Below are positions 59,596-64,000 of a stretch of 64,000 nt of DNA, in pieces (the first letter of the stretch is position 1; the number at the start of each line of letters is the position of its first letter). The DNA lies in assembly GCA_011033025.1 (NCBI GenBank), contig WFMF01000343.1, positions 124,001 through 188,000 on the forward strand, written 5' to 3'. The position numbers and the translations under genes are program-made. Under the pieces are notes generated by a model. It was not told the origin of the DNA, did no database searches, and worked only from the letters and a program-made list of their open reading frames with translations. The stretch is from Beroe forskalii (lineage: Eukaryota > Ctenophora > Nuda > Beroida > Beroidae).

Positions 59596-60324
59596 ATGCC
59601 CCCAAACCAAAATTTCGAGGCATCCTCTGGGCATGCAGTTCAAGAAATTTGAAATAGAAATCAACACTTGAATTGTTAACAAAGTCCAAAAAGGTTAAAC
59701 CATCAAAGGACTGGAAAATTTATGAAAATTTTTTCAAACACAAGCTTATAAATTCCTTGAATAAGTGTTCATCATTGAGTTTCACTCGTATCTCATTCAC
59801 TTGATATCATGAAGGATCACATTAAAGATTATTGTCAAGTATCAATATAAGCTTTCCTTGGCCGATATTGATACAAGTGTGAATGATACTTTGAACTAGT
59901 TGACATCTGACAACATCAGATGCTGCAGTACTACTCTTCACTAGCAAGCCTAACATGAACTGCCATGATACAATGTTATGGAGACAATGTAAATTGAATT
60001 GGAAAATGATATTATGTGCCATTGCTTTTTTATGGGTACAGCACCACTATTAAGTTTGATTTTTGAACAACAACACCTGCTTGAATTTAGACCTCCCAGA
60101 CCTGAAATTCTCAGTTTTTGCAGGTAATATCCAAAATTATCCCCTGACCCAAAAGGTGTCAGGATTTTTGCTTGATATTGAATATTCATTGATAAAGTCA
60201 TGGCAAAATTTTTCCAGCAGTATTCCATGAATTAGGGGCAGATGTTGACTCTGCAATTGGCGCAGACCCAAAAGGCACCAAAAGAAAGCTATAAATTTGC
60301 TGCAAAAATTCATGCATATTCATT

Positions 60325-62880
60325 TCAATAATAATAATAATTTAAACTTTTATATTATAGTGGCACATCAACTTAAACTATTGCACAGCTGTGCCACGAA
60401 AACAGATTCAACAACAAAAGCTATGACAGTGCTTTATCAAGTAACATTATATATATTTATATAGTCTAAAAAAGCTAAAAACAACATTCATGCTGGAGTT
60501 TAAGCACTGTCAGAAATTCAAAGCTTAAGTACTTAAATAGTTAAAAACAAATAGAAATTATAATAAGTTAAATATTAAATGCAGTATTAAATAAATGAGT
60601 TTTAAGGGCTGATTTGAAAGAATCAATAGAGGAACATGTTTTCAGTTCTATTGGCAAACTATTCCATAATTTAGGGCCAGACTTCTGGAAAGATCTTTCC
60701 CCAAAATGAGATACCACTCTAGGTTCGTGCAGTGAGATAGAGTGATTAAAATCCACGGTAAATTGAGCGATCCGTCGAGGCCAGTATCACGCCAGTATCG
60801 CGCCAGTATCAGGCCAGTACCACGCCAGTATCACGCCAGTATCGCGCCAGTATCAGGCCTACCTCACGCCGTTATCCCGCCAGTATCACGCCAGTAGCAC
60901 GCCAGTAGCGCGCCAGTAGCACGCCAGTAGCGCGCCATTAGCACGCCAGTAGCATGCCAGTATCGCGCCAGTATCACGCCAGTACCGCGCCAGTAGCACG
61001 CCAGTATCACGCCAGTAGCACGCCAGTATCACGCCAGTCGACACTAACTTAAAGCCAGGACGCCAGTAGCACGCCAGTATCAGATCATATACTGGCGTGT
61101 TACTGGCGTCCTGGCTTTAAGTTAGTTTCGACTGGCGCGATACTGGCGTGCTACTGGCGTGCTACTGGCGTGCTACTGGCGCGGTACTGGCGTGATACTG
61201 GCGCGATACTGGCGTGCTACTGGCGTGCTAATGGCGCGCTACTGGCGTGCTACTGGCGCGCTACTGGCGTGCTACTGGCGTGATACTGGCGGGATAACGG
61301 CGTGAGGTAGGCCTGATACTGGCGCGATACTGGCGTGATACTGGCGTGGTACAGGCCTGATACTGGCGCGATACTGGCGTGATACTGGCCTCGACGGATC
61401 GCTCAATTTACCAAATCTACATATCTGAACAGTGAAGTCAAATACTCTGGAGCTAGACCATTAAGACATTTATATACTATGAGAAGGATTTTAAATTGTA
61501 TACGAAATTGAACAGGAAGCCAATGCAGCTCCTTAAGAGTATCTCCAAGATGATCATGCTTATAAAGTCCAACTACTGCTTTAGCAGCTGCATTCTGAAT
61601 GAGCTGTAGTTGGTTGATAAGTTCTTCATTAACACTGAAGTATAGTGCATTACAGTAGTCGAGTCTACATGCAATTATGCTATTAACAACAAGTTTCATC
61701 TGATCATTGGTAAATATAAAACGTTTTTTCACAACACTTCTGATAAGACGAAAGCAGTCTTTTTTTAAACCATTAATGTGAGTATTGAAGGAAAGATGAT
61801 TATCAAGTGTTATTCCCAGGTTTCTAGTATTTGACACGAATCTCACACATATATTTCCAGGTAATATGATACCTCCAATGTTTATTTGATTCAAAATATT
61901 AGGTGGACCAAAAACAATCACTTGAGTCTTTCCAGGATTGAGCTGCAAGAAGAAGCTTATCATCCATTTGTGGATGGCTTGGAAGCAGTTCAAGATTCTG
62001 ATGTTAAGTGTATCAGCTTGTTCACTAGGCTTGAAGCTCTTGTACACTTGTTGATCATCAGCATAGCCATGAATTGAAAATCCACTCTTTTTAATACAAC
62101 CATAAAGGGATCGAATGTAAATGTTAAACAGGATTGGACCCAAGACAGAGCCTTGGGGAACTCCAAACTTAAGAGTGATTGTGCCACTCACAACATGGCC
62201 CAGCCTAGTTCTCTGGGTCCTGCCAGTTAGGAAACTACTGAACCACTTCAGTGCAACACCTCGAATTTTGATTTCCTTGCTCAGGATTTCAAGTAGTTTC
62301 TTGTGATCCACAGTGTCAAATGCAGCAGAGAGGTCAAGCATCATTAGAACAGTGGCAGACTTTTGGTCACAAGCAATAAGCAAATCATTGGTAACTTTCA
62401 ATAGAATAGTTTCTGTAGAATGGTTCTTTTTGTATGCTGATTGTTGTGAAATGTTCATGTTATTCTTATCAAGGTGTTCATTAAGTCTAGTGAGTACAAC
62501 ACGTTCTATTAGTTTTCCAAGAAAGGACAGATTGGATATAGGACGATAGTTTTTCAACTCATCAGGGTCAAGTTTGGCATCTTTGAGTGTTGGAATGATG
62601 TCAGCTATTTTCAATCCTTCAATTGAACCAGTTGAAAGGGATTGTTTGACCAGCCATAAAAATTGGGTTTGAGTGTCTATGTTATTTTTAACTGTCCCGG
62701 AAAGAAGTCTGTTTGGACATTTAAACCCCCTATCCTTTTTTTTCCCATGGTCTTTGCAAGGGAGTAAACTGTTCAAGCAGTCACTAGAGAAAACAGGTCG
62801 TTTGTTTCTGTGAAAATGATCTTCACTGACTAAGGTAGTGAATAGAATTTAGTGATTTTATAAATTAAAAAGTTTTTAAT
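60325..62880 (-). mobile_element. CR1/L2-like non-LTR retrotransposon, 5'-truncated, split by a fold-back element
   Basis: The minus-strand frame 62776-61413 encodes reverse transcriptase blocks: NYRPISNLSFLGKLIE, AYKKNHSTET, LDLSAAFDTVDH, GVPQGSVLGP and the catalytic YADD in GYADDQQVY, then LGITLDNHLSF. The frame resumes at 60756-60568 with SGPKLWNSLP and ends in a stop. Joining the two flanks without the inserted element and one target copy restores the frame exactly (RYVD|FNHS). The 3' end finishes in an (ATT)n tract at about 60326-60341, usual for CR1/L2 elements. The endonuclease region is not clearly present. Confidence 0.85.
60757..61412. mobile_element. Fold-back transposon copy 2, inserted in the LINE
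   Basis: Same ends and same 11-mer array arms as the copy at 55857-56390, here 656 bp. Flanked by AAATCCAC (60749-60756) and AAATCTAC (61413-61420), an 8-bp target duplication with one mismatch. Confidence 0.92.
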
Positions 62881-64000
62881 TCTCAGAAACCTGAAAAAAA
62901 TTTAAATCGGGGGGTATTTTGGGATTTTGCTTTCTTTTCAGCTCCGTTAACAACATTAAAAACCCTTTTTTCATTCCTTTGTTTTTTTCAAGCAAAACAC
63001 TTTTAGACGGTTTTTTTTTCCAACAGTTTGGGATTTTTCCCTTTTCCCAAAAAAGGTCCATGAAACCCCTTTTTCTTTTCCGGTTTTCCCAAAAAGTTTC
63101 TTGGTTTTTGACCAGTAAAACCCAAAAGATGAGCTTAAGAATATTTTTTGTACTAGGGGGAAAGGTCCCCCAATGTTCAGGGAAATTAAAAAAGTTGATA
63201 CAAGAATCAATAAATTGAGACCGGGGCTAAAAAGGATAGGCCCCCTGGGATTCATCATTGAGAAGGGAACCATGGGGGATGCCAAAAACGTCATTTAAAA
63301 TTTTTAAATTTAAAAAATTTGTTTTTTGGTTTTTTTAATTTTCAAAGAGAAATGGGACCCCAAATCCCCAAAATTTTTTTTACCCTAAAATTAGGGTTAA
63401 AAAAACATAGAAGCTTGGCCCAAAAATAAAGGAAAGGGTCCCAACAGTAGGCTGATTTTTAAAAAAGGTTCCAATCATTGAAAAGGATTTGGTTAAAAGA
63501 ATACAGCCATCAATTTATTAAAAAGCTGCAGCAGATAATGGATACAAAGTTCGGGGTTTTGACCAAAAAAAAGTAACTAAACGTTTTTTTTCATTTTGAT
63601 CATGTGGGGATACTTTTTTTTTCGGGAGGTAAATTTTAATTCTCCCCTTTAAAGCCAGAAAATCATATATTAAAAGGTTTTTATTAGATTTGACCCATAA
63701 TGTATCTCAAAGATTTTTCACCCTTTAAAAGCTCTTTAAGAGGCATCAATAAATAAAAGCTCAGAATAAATAGGAAAGAATGACCCATCAACTTTGTATG
63801 CACTGTCAAATTGTTAAAAAAATTAACCGCCTTTTTTTTCGGGGTTATAATTGATGAAATAAGATTTTACTTTGGGGGGAAACCTGATCCCTTGATAGAA
63901 AGGAATGTTAAATTTTAAATCTATATTTTTAAAAAATTTTATCAAAAATGAACCACGAAAATTTCAAGGGTTTTTTTAACCAGTTTTTTTTCAAATTTTG
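62881..64000. other. Probably low-quality sequence at the window end
   Basis: Runs of four to ten identical bases of all four kinds become very frequent (for example GGTTTTTTTTTCC, CCTTTTTCTTTTCCGG, AAAAAAGGTCC), unlike the rest of the window. No frame can be followed. It is likely 5' LINE or other repeat sequence with inflated homopolymers. Confidence 0.6.

Larger units (their letters stand above)
55692..60324. other. Repeat-rich, gene-free stretch
   Basis: No supported gene. Besides the elements listed separately, two diverged blocks occur twice: CCCCACATTGGAAAGTACTGG followed by GAAAGTTGC at 57550-57608 and 58072-58130, and CATTTTCATGAATTCATTGA at about 57830 and 58138. Paired GAGTTGTGGGCGAAAAACC-like blocks occur at 57260 and 57437. 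Confidence 0.55.

Noticed and set aside
1-64000. tRNA or rRNA genes
   Set aside because: Looked for cloverleaf-like stems and rRNA core motifs on reading through both strands and saw none I could defend. A covariance-model search would be decisive.

Overview
The window looks like nuclear DNA from an invertebrate animal. Genes have GT-AG introns with preserved exon phases, proteins carry signal peptides, and domains are typically metazoan: SRCR, LDL-receptor class A, seven-helix receptors, type II Golgi sulfotransferase and lysosomal-type sulfatases. The AT-rich spaces between genes are full of non-LTR and Penelope-like retroelement remains and many short inverted-repeat elements. I cannot name the phylum. 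All exon models were built by hand from splice sites, reading phase and comparison among paralogues in the window. No alignment or transcript data were used.

Layout, left to right. At 2-916 (+) is the 3' part of a seven-helix receptor cut by the window edge. From 6214 to 26057 (-) lie three tandem arylsulfatase genes (A 6214-10548, B 15396-20185, C 21950-26057) with a carbohydrate sulfotransferase (11717-12733) between A and B. At 30936-33596 (+) is a two-exon gene for a secreted protein made of about 72 copies of a Trp/Asp/His-rich 9-11 residue repeat. From 34475 to 43914 (-) is a ten-exon PLP-dependent threonine dehydratase/serine racemase-like gene; its largest intron contains a small two-exon secreted-peptide gene on the opposite strand (37182-37615). 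From 46590 to 55691 (-) is a nine-exon receptor with SRCR, LDLa and seven-helix regions, a paralogue of the receptor at the left edge. The right end (55.8-64 kb) is repeat territory: two copies of a fold-back transposon, several palindromes and a CR1/L2-like LINE that one fold-back copy has split.

Sulfotransferase and sulfatases act in opposite directions on sulfated glycans, so their adjacency suggests a locus concerned with sulfated carbohydrate metabolism (inference). ArsB is intact on paper (525 aa, all phases close). ArsA and ArsC need one or more unusual or shifted junctions. The sulfotransferase carries two one-base homopolymer frameshifts.

The most unusual observations are: (1) the DWNEWGHHDDA repeat protein; (2) exon-junction 'echoes', where several sulfatase introns begin or end with a short copy of the neighbouring exon, as though spliced sequence had overwritten the intron edge; (3) repeated tandem duplications that span splice acceptors, including a three-fold in-frame acceptor in ArsA; (4) a fold-back element family with 8-bp target duplications whose arms are 11-mer arrays; (5) the SRCR/LDLa/7TM receptor architecture. 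Sequence beyond about 62,880 appears degraded by inflated homopolymers.
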